Below the pieces are notes generated by a model. That model was not told the DNA's origin and made no database searches. It saw only the letters and a program-made list of their open reading frames with translations. 64,000 nt of DNA from Pararhodobacter sp. (GTDB lineage: Bacteria > Pseudomonadota > Alphaproteobacteria > Rhodobacterales > Rhodobacteraceae), in assembly GCA_020832665.1 (NCBI GenBank), contig JAFIEG010000002.1, positions 1 to 64,000 of the forward strand, given 5' to 3'. Below, piece by piece: positions 9,725-18,822 of this stretch (position 1 is the first letter of the stretch; each line of letters opens with the position of its first letter). The position numbers were made by a program, and so were the translations under genes.

Positions 9725-11080
9725 CTATTCAATGATGGCAATCGTCTCATTTGCCAGAATGTCACTGGTGCCGGCATTGGAACACTCTGATCTGAGGGTG
9801 GAATTTCCGGTGAAGGTTACACGTCGACCGATGATCTGGGTGCAACCACCGCTCGATCTTGAATTGCCCGTCATCACAAGCTCCGAGGCGGGCGCATAGA
9901 CCGCGCCGTGGACGGTCGATCCCGAAGTGCCGGCAAGGCGATGCGAAATGCCGCTCTGGCTTCGGCTGGCAAAGTACAGCAATCCCGAGAACGGTCCCGC
10001 GGTCGGTGCGGAAATCGACATTTCGGCGTTGCCGTTGATGACGATCCGCGCCGATCCTGTCAGGAAAAAGGTTACACCCTCCCCTGCCATTGCCGGCTGC
10101 GCCGAAGAATCTGCGCCGGCGTTGTGGACGGTAAAGTCTCCACCTTCGATGATATAGAGCCCGGGCCCGAAGCTGACATCCCCTCTGATATTGAGACCGT
10201 TGCAGAAACGGATCGATTTCACGCCGCTCGGATGGTTGTCGCTCGGCGTCAGCGTCGTTGTGGAATTCGGGCTACCCACGTTTCTGCTGCGACAAGCGCC
10301 GACCACCGCCGGTTCGGCCACATGTGCATACGGATCACGCACCGCAGGCGCGAACTCCCGCACCGCCGGGCAGCCTGACAACTGCAACTGGCTGGTCACC
10401 ACAGCCTGGCCGACGGCATGTGCGCAATTTGCAGAAAGCGCGGCAGAACTGCCCGACATGAGCACTGAATCGGCGGCGTTGGAGTTGGATGCGATATCGC
10501 ATCCGTCCAACCCCACCGAAGTGGAGCCCGATACTGTTATGGCTCCTGATGCCGTCGAGTCCAGTGCAAGCACGCAGGCCACGGAGCCCGTGGCCGATAT
10601 TCGCGCAACGGCCCGCGCGCCGATCTGGACGGGTTCATTGCTTACCAGCAGCGAAAAATACCTGCGCTGCGTATGGTTCAGGATGACCTCGACGCTCTCG
10701 GGGTTGTCGGCGGCGGGGCCGCTTTGGGGCGGCGTGTTCACCACGATGGTTCCCGTATCGGCGTGAAAACCGCCTTCGGTCGCAACATGCGTTGCCGCCG
10801 CTTCGATCTCGCTCAGGCTGTCCCCGGCCCGCAGGCGGGCAGCTCCGGCATGTGCGGCAAGGTCTGCGGCATGCTGCAGCTTGCGCTGCGTCATGTACTG
10901 ATAGCCTGTTTCGGCACCGATCCCCATACCGAGGATCATGACCGGCAGCGCCACCGCCATCATCACCGCCGTCGCCCCGCTGCTTTGCACAAGGAACCGG
11001 CGGGGGCTTTGCGCGAGCCTCTTGCGCCAAGTTCTCAGGCGCTGGCTCAACAGCTTGGTCGCCTTTGCGTGCAGCTTCAT
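9725..11080 (-). CDS. tadG: TadG-like Flp pilus assembly protein
   Basis: 451 aa. ATG at 11080 has GAGGAA seven bases upstream; upstream in-frame codons read like translated spacer. Residues about 30-60 hold the TadG-like N-terminal segment: 'SGATAVMMAVALPVMILGMGIGAETGYQYM', a pseudopilin-like hydrophobic helix. It is followed by 'QRKLQHAADLAAHAGAARL', typical of TadG/TadE-type proteins. The remainder is a Ser/Gly/Thr-rich secreted region with repeated short beta motifs ('GPGLYIIEGGDF', 'ARIVINGNAEM') and paired cysteines, suggesting a beta-rich exported domain. It is expected to be inserted in the inner membrane with a large periplasmic part, serving as a pilus accessory or minor component. 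It is the last gene of the leftward Tad arm, 127 bp after the pseudopilin gene. Confidence 0.85.
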   Translation of the reverse strand: MKLHAKATKLLSQRLRTWRKRLAQSPRRFLVQSSGATAVMMAVALPVMILGMGIGAETGYQYMTQRKLQHAADLAAHAGAARLRAGDSLSEIEAAATHVATEGGFHADTGTIVVNTPPQSGPAADNPESVEVILNHTQRRYFSLLVSNEPVQIGARAVARISATGSVACVLALDSTASGAITVSGSTSVGLDGCDIASNSNAADSVLMSGSSAALSANCAHAVGQAVVTSQLQLSGCPAVREFAPAVRDPYAHVAEPAVVGACRSRNVGSPNSTTTLTPSDNHPSGVKSIRFCNGLNIRGDVSFGPGLYIIEGGDFTVHNAGADSSAQPAMAGEGVTFFLTGSARIVINGNAEMSISAPTAGPFSGLLYFASRSQSGISHRLAGTSGSTVHGAVYAPASELVMTGNSRSSGGCTQIIGRRVTFTGNSTLRSECSNAGTSDILANETIAIIE

Positions 11081-11207
11081 GGCGTTGGTTCCTCGATCTC
11101 TATGGCTTCGCCGTTGCTTCGTTTCGGCATGGTGGCTCGGTGCGTTGCCGCAAGTGCAGTCTTCATCGGCACCGGGCCGGCCAACCCGGCAATCTGGTGC
11201 AGCATCG

Positions 11208-11600
11208 TCATTGGGTCGGGACCATGCGCTGGACACTCACCCGGAAACCTGCGGTGCCGAAGGTGGGAATAATGAGGGTCAGCGGCAGGCTTACACTGAG
11301 ACCGCGCGCGGTTGGCGAGCCGTTGCTGGTCAGGATCTCCAGACCATCGGAATTTGCCAGCCCCAGATTATTGCGTATTTCGGCCACAACCTGCTCGTCG
11401 GAAACCTGCGGGTCCAGAAGCACCAGGCGCGCGCCCCGATCCGCCGCAAAGGAAAGTTCGTTTGCGATATGAAGGGCGCGGCCAAACTCGACCGTCCCGA
11501 CACAAAGCACGATGGCAAGCAGCCCGACAATGGAGAACTCGACCGCCGCCGCACCCGCTTCATCACGCCAGCGGCGCTGTATGGCCCTCATGGCCGTCAT
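11208..11600 (-). CDS. TadE-like pseudopilin (minor component of Tad pilus)
   Basis: 130 aa. The start at 11600 overlaps the stop of the upstream gene (ATGA), which implies translational coupling; a second ATG at 11591 is possible. The motif 'DEAGAAAVEFSIVGLLAIVLCVGTVEFGRAL' is the TadE signature: short leader, cleavage-type A/G-Ax3E with Glu at +5, then a hydrophobic helix. The rest is a small periplasmic domain. TadE/F are known substrates of the prepilin peptidase and are needed for Flp pilus biogenesis. The second TadE-type gene lies directly upstream, so the two may form a TadE/TadF pair. Confidence 0.85.
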   Translation of the reverse strand: MTAMRAIQRRWRDEAGAAAVEFSIVGLLAIVLCVGTVEFGRALHIANELSFAADRGARLVLLDPQVSDEQVVAEIRNNLGLANSDGLEILTSNGSPTARGLSVSLPLTLIIPTFGTAGFRVSVQRMVPTQ

Positions 11601-12112
11601 CTGACCTGGACCCGTGCCCGGGACGAGACCGCCATGTCCGGAAGCAAGAGGCCCGAAGCGACAGAATCTGCCCGCAGCGTATAGAATATGAAGGTCGGCT
11701 TCTGCCCGGAGCATGTTGTTGTGCAGGCAATCGAGTTGGCAGGGGCCTCGGGGCACGCACATTCCTGCACAACGCTGACCGAAAGGGCAGCAACGCTGCC
11801 TGCCCTTGTCAGACTGCCTTCCGATGCCGCGTGCAGCGCATTGAGCACGGCGTCGGTACCGGGATTCGCGACTGCGGTCTGTGCGCCGGTGCGAACAATG
11901 TGGTCGAGCGCCATCCGGTCGCGCACAGCCAGTCCAATATCTGCCATTGCCACCAGGCCGAAAACGGCAATGGGCCCGACAAGAGCGAACTCGATTGCCG
12001 CAAGGCCATGCTGGTCCCTGACGAAACGAACGGCGCGTTGCAGCCACCGCGCAAGGGGAAGCCAGATCATGAGGCTGACTTTGGCAGAGATCTCGTTCGC
12101 CGCTCGCTCCAT
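11597..12112 (-). CDS. TadE-like pseudopilin, second copy
   Basis: 171 aa from ATG 12112, with GGAGG five bases upstream inside the end of tadZ; a GTG three bases earlier is less well spaced. The helix 'QHGLAAIEFALVGPIAVFGLVAMADIGLAV' matches TadE/TadF, with Glu following the cleavage-type alanines. The C-terminal half carries several cysteines ('ECACPEAP', 'CTTTCSG') that may form disulfides in the periplasm. It overlaps tadZ upstream (TGATG) and the other pseudopilin downstream (ATGA), so these genes form one operon. It is likely a minor pilin or assembly factor; which of the two corresponds to TadE or TadF cannot be told from sequence alone. Confidence 0.84.
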   Translation of the reverse strand: MERAANEISAKVSLMIWLPLARWLQRAVRFVRDQHGLAAIEFALVGPIAVFGLVAMADIGLAVRDRMALDHIVRTGAQTAVANPGTDAVLNALHAASEGSLTRAGSVAALSVSVVQECACPEAPANSIACTTTCSGQKPTFIFYTLRADSVASGLLLPDMAVSSRARVQVR

Positions 12113-13278
12113 CACCGCCTCCAGAATTCGAAGCGACGAGGGGCCGGGGTCCGGGCCTCTTTTCCCAGCAGTTCATGAGCAAGTTTGGCCAATGCCCGTG
12201 CCGCGGCTGATCTCGGGGCAACCTCGGGAATTGTCTGCCCGGCATTCGCGGCCTTTCCGAAAACCGCCGGATCGGATTTGATGATAGCACTTGCACTGAA
12301 CTGCAGTGCCTCGACAAACGCCGCCGGAGCCAGCTCGGGCCGCTTGCGCTGCCCCACCTGGTTCAACACAAGCCTGGGCGCCGGATCATTCGGACGCGAA
12401 CGCGCCAGAAAGTCCAGGATCGCCCGGGTGTTGCGCAGGCTGATCAGGTCTGGCAGGGCAGTGACGACCACTTCATCGGCGACCAGCAATGCTTCTTTCA
12501 CGGCCGGTGTCCAGGTTCGGGGCAGGTCCAGAACGGTGTGCCGAAATCCCTCGCGCCCAAGTTCGACCAGTTTGCGTATCGAGGCGGCGGAAATTTCCTC
12601 TTCGGCAAGGGCCGCCGAAGGCGCGAGAAGCCGCAGATGCTTTCCTCTCGAGGTCAGGAGTCGGTCAAGCAGCGCGGTGTCCATCTGCGCAGGGTCTTTC
12701 AACACATTGGCGAGCTTGTGTTCTGTCTTGACGTCAAGCGACAAGGATGCCGCGCCGAATGCCATGTCGATATCGGCCAGCATGACGGGCTTTTCTTCCC
12801 GCGCTGCCATCAGCCAGGCCACGCTGTGCGATAGAATCGACGATCCCGCGCCGCCTTTCGACGGGATGAATGCGTATGTCTTGCCCTTGGTGGCCCGCTG
12901 GCCCCCTTCATAGAGCCCGCGCAAGCTGGCCACCAGCCCTGCTGTGTCAACCGGCGCGACCAGGTAGTCAGAGACCCCCAACTTCATTACACATTTGTAA
13001 AGTGTCACGTCATTCGTTTGACCGATGACGAGAACCAGCGTCTTGGTATCGCACACATCCGCCAGGGCAGGCAGCTCTGCAAGCACGTCTTGCTCGGCCT
13101 CGACGATCAGCACATCCGGTGTGGCATGCTGACGGTGATGAGCCACCGCGGCGGCAATACCACCAAACCTTGTTTCCCCCTGCGCGCGGGCGAGATGACG
13201 ATCCGCAAACGCGCCTTCCACCGCCGCGCTTGCGATCGGTGAATGGACAAAAGCGCGAATTGAGACGTGGGGGATCAT
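12112..13278 (-). CDS. cpaE: TadZ/CpaE pilus localisation ATPase
   Basis: 388 aa. The N-terminal 120 residues form a receiver-like atypical domain ('TPDVLIVEAEQD', 'TLVLVIGQTND') without a clear phosphoacceptor. From residue 135 comes a MinD/ParA-type P loop, 'PSKGGAGSS' (K141-S147), where the usual Gly-Lys-Thr is changed to Gly-Ser-Ser as in many CpaE/TadZ proteins. Then come 'VMLADIDMAFGAASLSLDV' and 'HTVLDLPRTWTPAVKEALLVADEVVVTALPD'. TadZ is known to place the pilus machine at the pole. The spelling KGGAGSS suggests weak or absent ATP hydrolysis. It lies 64 bp after cpaB with no secretin gene between, which is unusual for cpa loci. Confidence 0.9.
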   Translation of the reverse strand: MIPHVSIRAFVHSPIASAAVEGAFADRHLARAQGETRFGGIAAAVAHHRQHATPDVLIVEAEQDVLAELPALADVCDTKTLVLVIGQTNDVTLYKCVMKLGVSDYLVAPVDTAGLVASLRGLYEGGQRATKGKTYAFIPSKGGAGSSILSHSVAWLMAAREEKPVMLADIDMAFGAASLSLDVKTEHKLANVLKDPAQMDTALLDRLLTSRGKHLRLLAPSAALAEEEISAASIRKLVELGREGFRHTVLDLPRTWTPAVKEALLVADEVVVTALPDLISLRNTRAILDFLARSRPNDPAPRLVLNQVGQRKRPELAPAAFVEALQFSASAIIKSDPAVFGKAANAGQTIPEVAPRSAAARALAKLAHELLGKEARTPAPRRFEFWRR

Positions 13279-13342
13279 TCCAATCTTCCGTTTCCAACGC
13301 GTGTGATTTCGGCACTGGCCGCTCGCCGCTGGCCAGGACCGA

Positions 13343-14167
13343 TTACTGAATTGCCACGATTTCCACTTCCGTCCCGCGGCGCACCCGAACCGTTCTGGTT
13401 GGCTCTTCCGGCTGCGGAGCGGAAGCGAGGGGCGCGGGCCTGTCCCGGGTGGCGATGGCTTCGGGTTCGGCTTCGATCAAGTGGTGGTCTGCCGCCGAAC
13501 GTAGCGCGAGCGACAGCATGCCCGATGCCGCAGCGGAAAGCACAACTTCCACCTGCCTTTCGGCAAGCTCAAGCGTGGCGGTACTGCCGATCACAGCATC
13601 CGTATCGGCGCTGTCGGCGAGTTGGTCTATGGCAAGGACACGAACATTGCGGGCAATGACGCGACTGGCGGCTCTGCTTTCGCCATCGGCATTCTCGGTT
13701 GCCGTGAGCAGGACATCGACCCGATCATTCGGCAGGACAAACCCCCCGGCTGTGCTCTCGGCACTGACACGCAGCGCAACGGCCCGCCGCCCCTCGGGCA
13801 AGGTCGAGGAAAGTAGCCGCGCATCGGTCTCGACCATTCGTTCCATGCGGATGGGCTCGCCGGCAGAAAAGCCGCCGCGCACGAACCTGCCTGTCAGGTC
13901 CGTTGGGGCCTCGGGCTGCTCTTCGCGGACGAGGAAGGCACCGCCGACAGCGCTTTCGGGCCAGGACTGCCAGCGCAAGCTGCCCGAAGTGACGATGTCA
14001 CCATGTGCGAGGTCGGTTTCGGCAACCAGCACCTCTCGCATGGGCACGGCAACCACCGGCTCGGTGACACTGGCAACCGCTCTGCCCGTATCTTCGCTGT
14101 CCAGCATCAAGGCCGTGGCCAGCGAGCCAGAGCCGAGTGACAGTGCGAGAATTGCGAGGCGCATCAT
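13343..14167 (-). CDS. cpaB: Flp pilus assembly protein CpaB (RcpC)
   Basis: 274 aa. ATG at 14167 follows AAGGAAA; the next codon is also ATG. An N-terminal membrane/signal segment ('MMRLAILALSLGSGSLATALML') is followed by the SAF-type CpaB domain: 'MREVLVAETDLAHGDIVTSGSLRWQSWPE', 'GRFVRGGFSAGEPIRMERMV', then 'GRRAVALRVSAESTAGGFVLPNDRVDVLLT'. CpaB/RcpC is a periplasmic protein normally encoded next to and working with the outer-membrane secretin CpaC/RcpA. Here the downstream neighbour is tadZ and no secretin is visible. It is the promoter-proximal gene of the leftward Tad operon, with an 820-bp upstream region carrying two GGCC-GATG boxes. Confidence 0.9.
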   Translation of the reverse strand: MMRLAILALSLGSGSLATALMLDSEDTGRAVASVTEPVVAVPMREVLVAETDLAHGDIVTSGSLRWQSWPESAVGGAFLVREEQPEAPTDLTGRFVRGGFSAGEPIRMERMVETDARLLSSTLPEGRRAVALRVSAESTAGGFVLPNDRVDVLLTATENADGESRAASRVIARNVRVLAIDQLADSADTDAVIGSTATLELAERQVEVVLSAAASGMLSLALRSAADHHLIEAEPEAIATRDRPAPLASAPQPEEPTRTVRVRRGTEVEIVAIQ

Positions 14168-14509
14168 TGTCGGGTTTCCTTGTCATAAGCGCTTGTCAGA
14201 AAGACGCAGAAGCGTGACGGGGCATCTTTGGGGAACGAGCCGGTCACATCTGCCGCGCTTCGCCTGACCCGAAAGGCCATGCAGCGGCACGAAAACCAGA
14301 CTGTCTTTGCCGAGAATGGCGTTCAGACATTTCCTGGCGGGAAAACGGGCGGAATCGTTCAACTCCCCCGAAAAGGGTGTATTCCTTATTGCATCGGCGG
14401 CGGTGGCCGAGAGGTCTGTCCGGATCATGCCTGCTTCTCCCGCAGCAATACTACCGGTGTGTGTGCCGTGTTTGATTCATTAATATCCCGCGCGCTCGCC
14501 ACAGGCTAC

Positions 14510-14544
14510 TTGGCCGGATGGCCTGTTCGTCTGTTCAAACGAAC
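14510..14544 (+). repeat. GGCC-GATG box (copy a) with adjacent inverted repeat
   Basis: TTGGCCGGATGGCCTGTT at 14510-14527, followed by the inverted repeat GTTCGT (14525-14530) and ACGAAC (14539-14544). The same box occurs at 14701, 15997, 16329 and 19058, always between genes. It may be an operator or a small dispersed repeat. Confidence 0.6.
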
Positions 14545-14700
14545 CCTCCGGATGGCCAGGGGATTCGCGCCAGCAGCATGACATTTGTGCAGAATTTATC
14601 TGCCGTATTCCGCGGGCGGTGCCCGACGACAGGCGTCGATGCGACGGGTGAAATACTGAAAGTCTTACGAATGTCGCCTGTTTCACCAACGCGCCGCATG

Positions 14701-14718
14701 GACAGGCCATCAGGCCAA
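14701..14718 (-). repeat. GGCC-GATG box (copy b, inverted)
   Basis: Reads TTGGCCTGATGGCCTGTC on the minus strand, one base different from copy a across its first 17 positions. It sits between cpaB and the 94-aa gene. Confidence 0.6.
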
Positions 14719-14991
14719 GTTTCCTCTGATCACGGCTTGGCGCATTGATTTCATCGACTCCTTTATCATTCGGCTGAGAGAGCCATGAACAGCAGCCGGG
14801 AGATGAACTCTCGCCCTTTCGTGATCGCGACACGCCAAAGAGCAGGAGCCTTGTAAATTCCCGCGAACCCCTCGCGGCTTCCGGAAACCAAGATTCGCGT
14901 CATTCCTGGTGCAATGTTGTGCGGGGTGTGAAGCGGTCGATCGATCAGATGCCGGAAACCATCGGGCTGCCAACGTGAAAGAGGAACCAAA

Positions 14992-15276
14992 ATGCTTTCG
15001 CAGACCAAACTTCCCAAGTTCGCCGTTCCCGTTCGGATCGCCATGGCCAACGAAACCCAGATCATTGGCGCGGTCTTCGTTTATCAAGGTCAGCGGGTCA
15101 TCGACCTGCTATGCGATGAGCGACCCTTTATCCCGATTGAGACAACCGCCGGTTTCAGGTTGCTCAACAAGCAACACGCAGTCGAGGTCGACCTGATGCA
15201 GATCGAGGAAATGCTCGAAAAGCGCGATCTCTTCCCAAATGTCGATCTACAGTATCTTCGCAACAACAAGTGGTGA
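14992..15276 (+). CDS. small conserved-looking protein of unknown function
   Basis: 94 aa. ATG at 14992 has a clear GAGGAA ribosome site seven bases upstream, and codon usage fits the neighbours. The protein is soluble, with a compact beta-rich opening ('FAVPVRIAMANETQIIGAVFVYQGQRVIDLLCDERPFIPIET') and a helical tail ('VDLMQIEEMLEKRDLFPNV'). I do not recognise a named family; the layout resembles small single-domain proteins that accompany pilus or two-component genes. It stands alone, transcribed away from cpaB across a shared regulatory region with two GGCC-GATG boxes, so co-regulation with the Tad genes is plausible. Confidence that it is real is good; function is unknown. Confidence 0.75.
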   Translation: MLSQTKLPKFAVPVRIAMANETQIIGAVFVYQGQRVIDLLCDERPFIPIETTAGFRLLNKQHAVEVDLMQIEEMLEKRDLFPNVDLQYLRNNKW

Positions 15277-15661
15277 AACCACAACTTGACGAACTGTCTG
15301 CCGGCGCCTTGGCATCAGGGGCCTGCGATGTTCATGGGCTTGTTGAAAGTTGAATTGCATTCATGAAAGGGGCGCTGTTAACCCGGCAGCGGCCCGCCCG
15401 GTTGCGCACGGCCAATCCTGCCGCAAGGCCCCGATCATCGAGGACTTCGGCATGGCGCAAGGCCTGGAAACGAACGCAGAGCGAATGAATTCACAGCCCA
15501 TGCCCACTGACATGCCTGCGGAATTTATTGTCTGAAGGCACCAGCTTCGCCTGGGCGCATAGCTTTCGCAGCCCCAAGACGCCGAGCGAACGAAGTGATT
15601 TCCCCGCCTGTGGATGATCCGTGAGGAAGTGTAGCGGCCCCGCACGCGATGCTCACTGGTC
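15277..15661. other. intergenic gap
   Basis: 385 bp between two convergent small genes. Weak open frames exist on both strands without ribosome sites or motifs. No terminator or repeat is clear. Confidence 0.4.
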
Positions 15662-15883
15662 TCAGGCGTCGGCGATGTCCGGAACCGTGGCGTCAACACC
15701 TTCGGCAGAAGCATCCCGGCTGCGCGGCAAGAAGAAGACAAGCGCCGCCAACCCCACGATGCCAAGTGAGCCTCCAAGCCAGTAAAGCAGGAAGACAGTC
15801 CAGAGGGGATTTCCGGCAAGAAGGCCCATCCCCGCCAGCAGCGCGCCAGAGATCATGCTCATCATGACGTATCCGAGAACCAT
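15662..15883 (-). CDS. small two-helix inner-membrane protein
   Basis: 73 aa. ATG at 15883 is preceded by GAGGAA at seven bases, which with the strong hydrophobic pattern supports a real gene. Segments 'MSMISGALLAGMGLLAG' (about 8-24) and 'LWTVFLLYWLGGSLGIVGLAALVFFL' (about 27-52) are membrane helices; the tail is short and acidic ('RDASAEGVDATVPDIADA'). I recognise no family. It lies between the two Tad arms, transcribed leftward from a region carrying another GGCC-GATG box. It could be an accessory membrane protein of the pilus or RTX export, but this is only suggested by position. Confidence 0.7.
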   Translation of the reverse strand: MVLGYVMMSMISGALLAGMGLLAGNPLWTVFLLYWLGGSLGIVGLAALVFFLPRSRDASAEGVDATVPDIADA

Positions 15884-16328
15884 CTTGCGTTCCTCACATG
15901 GTTGCTGCGACCGTTCGGGGTGCTTTCGCGCTCCCGGGTTCCTTTTTAAGTGGTGGTCCCGGCATGTGATAGCTGGCCTGACGGGCAGGACCGGACTGGG
16001 CCAGATGGCCAGTCCCGGTGAGTGAGCCGCTCAGGTGATGGTCGTGAGTGCGCTGTCCAAACGAGCGCACAAGCTGCCCATCGCCGATCCGCCACCCACA
16101 AACGACCGCCCGGTTGCAAGGTGCGGCAGATCAAGCACGCCCGGCTGCTGTTCTGTCTGAGCAAGAGACTTGGCTGGCTGGCACCGAAAAAAGGCGCCCT
16201 GTGACCGCCATGGGGGCTGGCAATCCATCTGGCTCGTTCCCAAAAGTCAGGGCCAATGAAATGGCGTGCGCAACGAACGGTCCAGAAACCAGAGCTATCA
16301 AATCGATAAGGGTCCTGGTGCCAATCAC
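15884..16328. other. intergenic region left of the pilin remnant
   Basis: 445 bp with no supported gene. It holds GGCC-GATG copy c and must contain the promoter of the 73-aa membrane protein. Several short frames exist but lack ribosome sites. Confidence 0.45.
15997..16070 (+). repeat. GGCC-GATG box (copy c) with inverted repeat
   Basis: TGGGCCAGATGGCCAGTC at 15997-16014 (15 of 18 matches to copy b). Downstream, a 7-bp perfect inverted repeat GTGCGCT (16048-16054) / AGCGCAC (16064-16070) encloses GTCCAAACG. That loop resembles the TGTTCAAACGA beside copy a. Confidence 0.5.
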
Positions 16329-16638
16329 CTGGCCCGATGACCTGTCCACCCGCCATGACTTATCTCACCAGTTGGACAGGAGATTCGTTCAAAGACGAAC
16401 CGGCGATCTTGCATATCGGTGCTTCTTGCCGGGGCAATGTTCGGCCGGGCTGCTCCGGAAGCGCTGGTTAATGTTTGAAATTGCTTAAAATTTTTCCACC
16501 TGAACAGGCATGGCCAAGCGGTCTACCCATCGGGCCCAGTTTATTCCTTTCCGGAATTTCGACATCTATTCCTTCGACGCCGCCATCGCCTGGCTGAGTG
16601 CGTCAGGATCTGCCAGCGCTGTGCCTGCGTATCAATCA
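16329..16638 (+). repeat. left copy of the pilin upstream region (direct repeat of 19058-19378)
   Basis: Begins with GGCC-GATG box CTGGCCCGATGACCTGTC (16329-16346) and an inverted repeat TTCGT/ACGAA (16384-16399). A TTAATGTTTGAAAT segment follows (from 16468), then a 129-bp block from ATGGCCAAGCGG (16510) that matches the block before the intact pilin at about 80 percent. The offset to the right copy is nearly constant (2728-2729 bp). Base changes in the block are mostly nonsynonymous in the shared frame, so it looks like a conserved non-coding leader rather than protein. Confidence 0.7.
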
Positions 16639-16800
16639 ATGGATTGGTTCACGAAAAAACCATCCGCCGTCTTGTCAAGAACGAGCCCGGCACCACTGTG
16701 ATTGAAACCGGCCAATCGGCGGCCTGCTATTCGCCGTAATCGGCGACGATGAGAGATCATCGGCAGCGATCTGAGCGGCTCTCCCAGGCGATTTTTCGAT
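16639..16800 (+). pseudogene. decayed Flp-type pilin gene
   Basis: Starts at an ATG (16639) placed like the pilin start at 19379 relative to the duplicated leader. The reading frame stops after 20 codons. In another frame, 'EPGTTVIETGQSAACYSP' aligns with 'ESGATAIEYGLIAGLLSV' of the intact pilin and then meets TAA. Further downstream, GGCAGCGATCTGAG matches GGCACCGATCTGAG of the intact gene. The combination of frameshift, stop and scattered identity marks a broken pilin paralogue. It directly precedes the RTX gene. Confidence 0.72.
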
Positions 16801-16850
16801 TAGTGAATCGGCCCTCTCTGTGAGTGCGGCCATAAGCTTGAGGTGAAGCT

Positions 16851-18794
16851 ATGAGCAATGCAATGCCGGAGGCGGACAACATTGTCCAAGACAATTTCAC
16901 GACAGGGATGATCAGGGGCAGTGCTCGCAATGATCACCTAATTCATCATCGTGATCCCAGCGTGGAGGGGCATGCAGGCACCGGATTGGTTGCTTTCGCT
17001 GGGGACGATATCCTGGAAGGCTCCGTTCCGGACGCCGGGCAGATTCATATGTTCGCGGGGCCAGGGAATGACTGGATGATCCTCGATGTCACCAAGAATC
17101 CGGATGCTATCGGGCATCAGGGGCATCACGCTTATGGCGGGCACGGCCGGAATACGTTTCAATTCGCAAATATCGAAGAGAACCAATCTCCTATCGTCGG
17201 TCGCCTGGATGATTTCAATCCGACATCGGATCGGATTCTCATAGAAGGAACCGCGATTGACCTGGCAGATCTACCAAAAACTGTAACCCTCCCAAGCGGA
17301 GCCAAGATAGACGTTCGGGTGATCGAAATCGAGCACCCTGAGTTTGAGAGCGAGAATCTTGGAACTCAGCATTTTCTCGCAATTGGAGACAACATATTCT
17401 ATGCGCTTGAAGGTGCCCGAGACCTGCAGAACGGCACCTCCGGACTGACGGGAGAAGAGCGTCATTTCCTGAAAAAGGATTCTCTCGACACGCTGAGGGA
17501 ATCTGAGACTGTCCAGTATGTCAATCCAAAGAACTTTGTTCCGATAAAGTTCTACGAACACCGGGAAGATGAGCTGACGCTGAACTGGGCACCGGAGGGA
17601 GACGAGGTCTTTGCCGATCCGGGCGAAAATTCGGCAGTTCACATGTTTGGCGGGAAGCAGAATCATCATTCGGATAGTTCCAAAGGTTCGCAGATCATGC
17701 ACGGCGGTGACGGCGATGACGTTATCGACGGCAATACCGGAAACAACACGATCTTCGGCGGCGATGGAAATAACCTGATCGCCGGTGGCATCGATAACGA
17801 TCTCATCCATGGCGGCTCCGGAGACGACATGATCTGGGGCGGCGATGGTTCCGACACCATCTTTGGCGGCGCCGGGGACAACTATCTCCATGGCGGAAGA
17901 GGCGACGATCTGTTGGTCGGGGGAGACGGCAATGATACCCTGGTTGGCGGTCCCGGAAACGACACCCTCGCTGGCGGGGGCGGTGACGATGCTGTCAATC
18001 GCTTCCACTTCTTCGACGGCGACGGCCGTGATGTCATCACGGATTTCAAGGCCGGCTCGGACCTGATCACGCTTCAGGACGATGTCGACCCGCAGACCGT
18101 CAGAATCCACGAGAATGACGACGGCAACACTGTCGTGAGTTACGGGCAGGACAACTCGATCGAGCTGCGCGGCGTGTCCCTGGAGGAGTTTCAGGACGCC
18201 GCCGAACTCAGGGCCGAAGAGGGCAACCCGATCATCACGATTTCGACCGATCCGGAGGAGGAGTTGCTACAGGAGCTTCTGGACGAGATCGGTTATTATG
18301 GAGATTCCGAGCCGCCCAGCCTCAGGATTGACGGGATCAAGTATGGCGCCGATCCATTCACGGGCTCCGGAGCGGGCGGCTACACATATGTTGAAGACGA
18401 ACCTCCTGCAGATGACGAGCCGCCAGAGGATGACGAACTTCCTGAAGACGACGAACCACCAGAAGATGGCGGGCCTCCTGAAGATGAAGTGCCACCTGAA
18501 GAGGACGAGCCGCTTGAGGATGAAGAGGACGGCGAACAAAGCAGCGGGGCCGGGACATGCTTTGTTGCAACTGCCGCCTATCGTGACCCCTGGCACCCGG
18601 ATGTGAAGTACCTTCGCGCCTTTCGGGATCAATGGCTCGCGCATCGTGCCTGGGGGCGTGCCTTCATCGCCTTCTATTGGCGGGTCGGTCCGAAACTGGC
18701 AGCCCCCGTGCGAAGCAACCCTTGGCTTGCGCTTGCGTCAAAGACCCTGATTTCCGGGATTGTCCGCGTCCTGCAAAAGGTCTGGGTTTCCTGA
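16851..18794 (+). CDS. RTX calcium-binding protein with acidic spacer and CFI-box C-terminal domain
   Basis: 647 aa, no N-terminal signal peptide. Residues 1-280 form an unrecognised region with weak RTX-like pieces ('GDDILEGS', '[14 protein letters not shown]'). About 283-378 hold ten or so glycine-rich nonapeptides ('[10 protein letters not shown]', '[20 protein letters not shown]'), which fold as a calcium-binding beta roll. A '[18 protein letters not shown]' closing segment follows. About 514-561 is an acidic spacer of PPEDDE-type repeats. From 570 comes '[27 protein letters not shown]', then '[19 protein letters not shown]' and an amphipathic tail: the CFI-box-CTERM pattern, thought to be a sorting or anchoring domain. 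RTX proteins usually leave by type I secretion. Here no ABC exporter is adjacent and the gene sits between the two Tad arms, suggesting a surface or matrix role. Confidence 0.88.
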   Translation: MSNAMPEADNIVQDNFTTGMIRGSARNDHLIHHRDPSVEGHAGTGLVAFAGDDILEGSVPDAGQIHMFAGPGNDWMILDVTKNPDAIGHQGHHAYGGHGRNTFQFANIEENQSPIVGRLDDFNPTSDRILIEGTAIDLADLPKTVTLPSGAKIDVRVIEIEHPEFESENLGTQHFLAIGDNIFYALEGARDLQNGTSGLTGEERHFLKKDSLDTLRESETVQYVNPKNFVPIKFYEHREDELTLNWAPEGDEVFADPGENSAVHMFGGKQNHHSDSSKGSQIMHGGDGDDVIDGNTGNNTIFGGDGNNLIAGGIDNDLIHGGSGDDMIWGGDGSDTIFGGAGDNYLHGGRGDDLLVGGDGNDTLVGGPGNDTLAGGGGDDAVNRFHFFDGDGRDVITDFKAGSDLITLQDDVDPQTVRIHENDDGNTVVSYGQDNSIELRGVSLEEFQDAAELRAEEGNPIITISTDPEEELLQELLDEIGYYGDSEPPSLRIDGIKYGADPFTGSGAGGYTYVEDEPPADDEPPEDDELPEDDEPPEDGGPPEDEVPPEEDEPLEDEEDGEQSSGAGTCFVATAAYRDPWHPDVKYLRAFRDQWLAHRAWGRAFIAFYWRVGPKLAAPVRSNPWLALASKTLISGIVRVLQKVWVS

Positions 18795-18822
18795 AGCATG
18801 AAGCGTTCATTCCGTTCATCCC

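Larger units (their letters stand above)
14168..14991. other. long intergenic region upstream of cpaB
   Basis: 824 bp between divergently oriented cpaB and the 94-aa gene. It contains two copies of an 18-bp GGCC-GATG box (14510-14527 and, inverted, 14701-14718) and an inverted repeat (14525-14544). It is lower in coding character than the flanks, and I support no gene in it. It probably holds the promoters of both divergent units. Confidence 0.55.

Noticed and set aside
16468-16490. CtrA-type site (TTAA-N7-TTAA) before the pilin copies
   Set aside because: TTAA halves are present in both copies but spaced 12-13 bases apart, not 7.
17700-17995. Tandem DNA repeat or CRISPR-like array
   Set aside because: The periodicity is the glycine-rich RTX nonapeptide coding repeat, without constant repeats and unique spacers.
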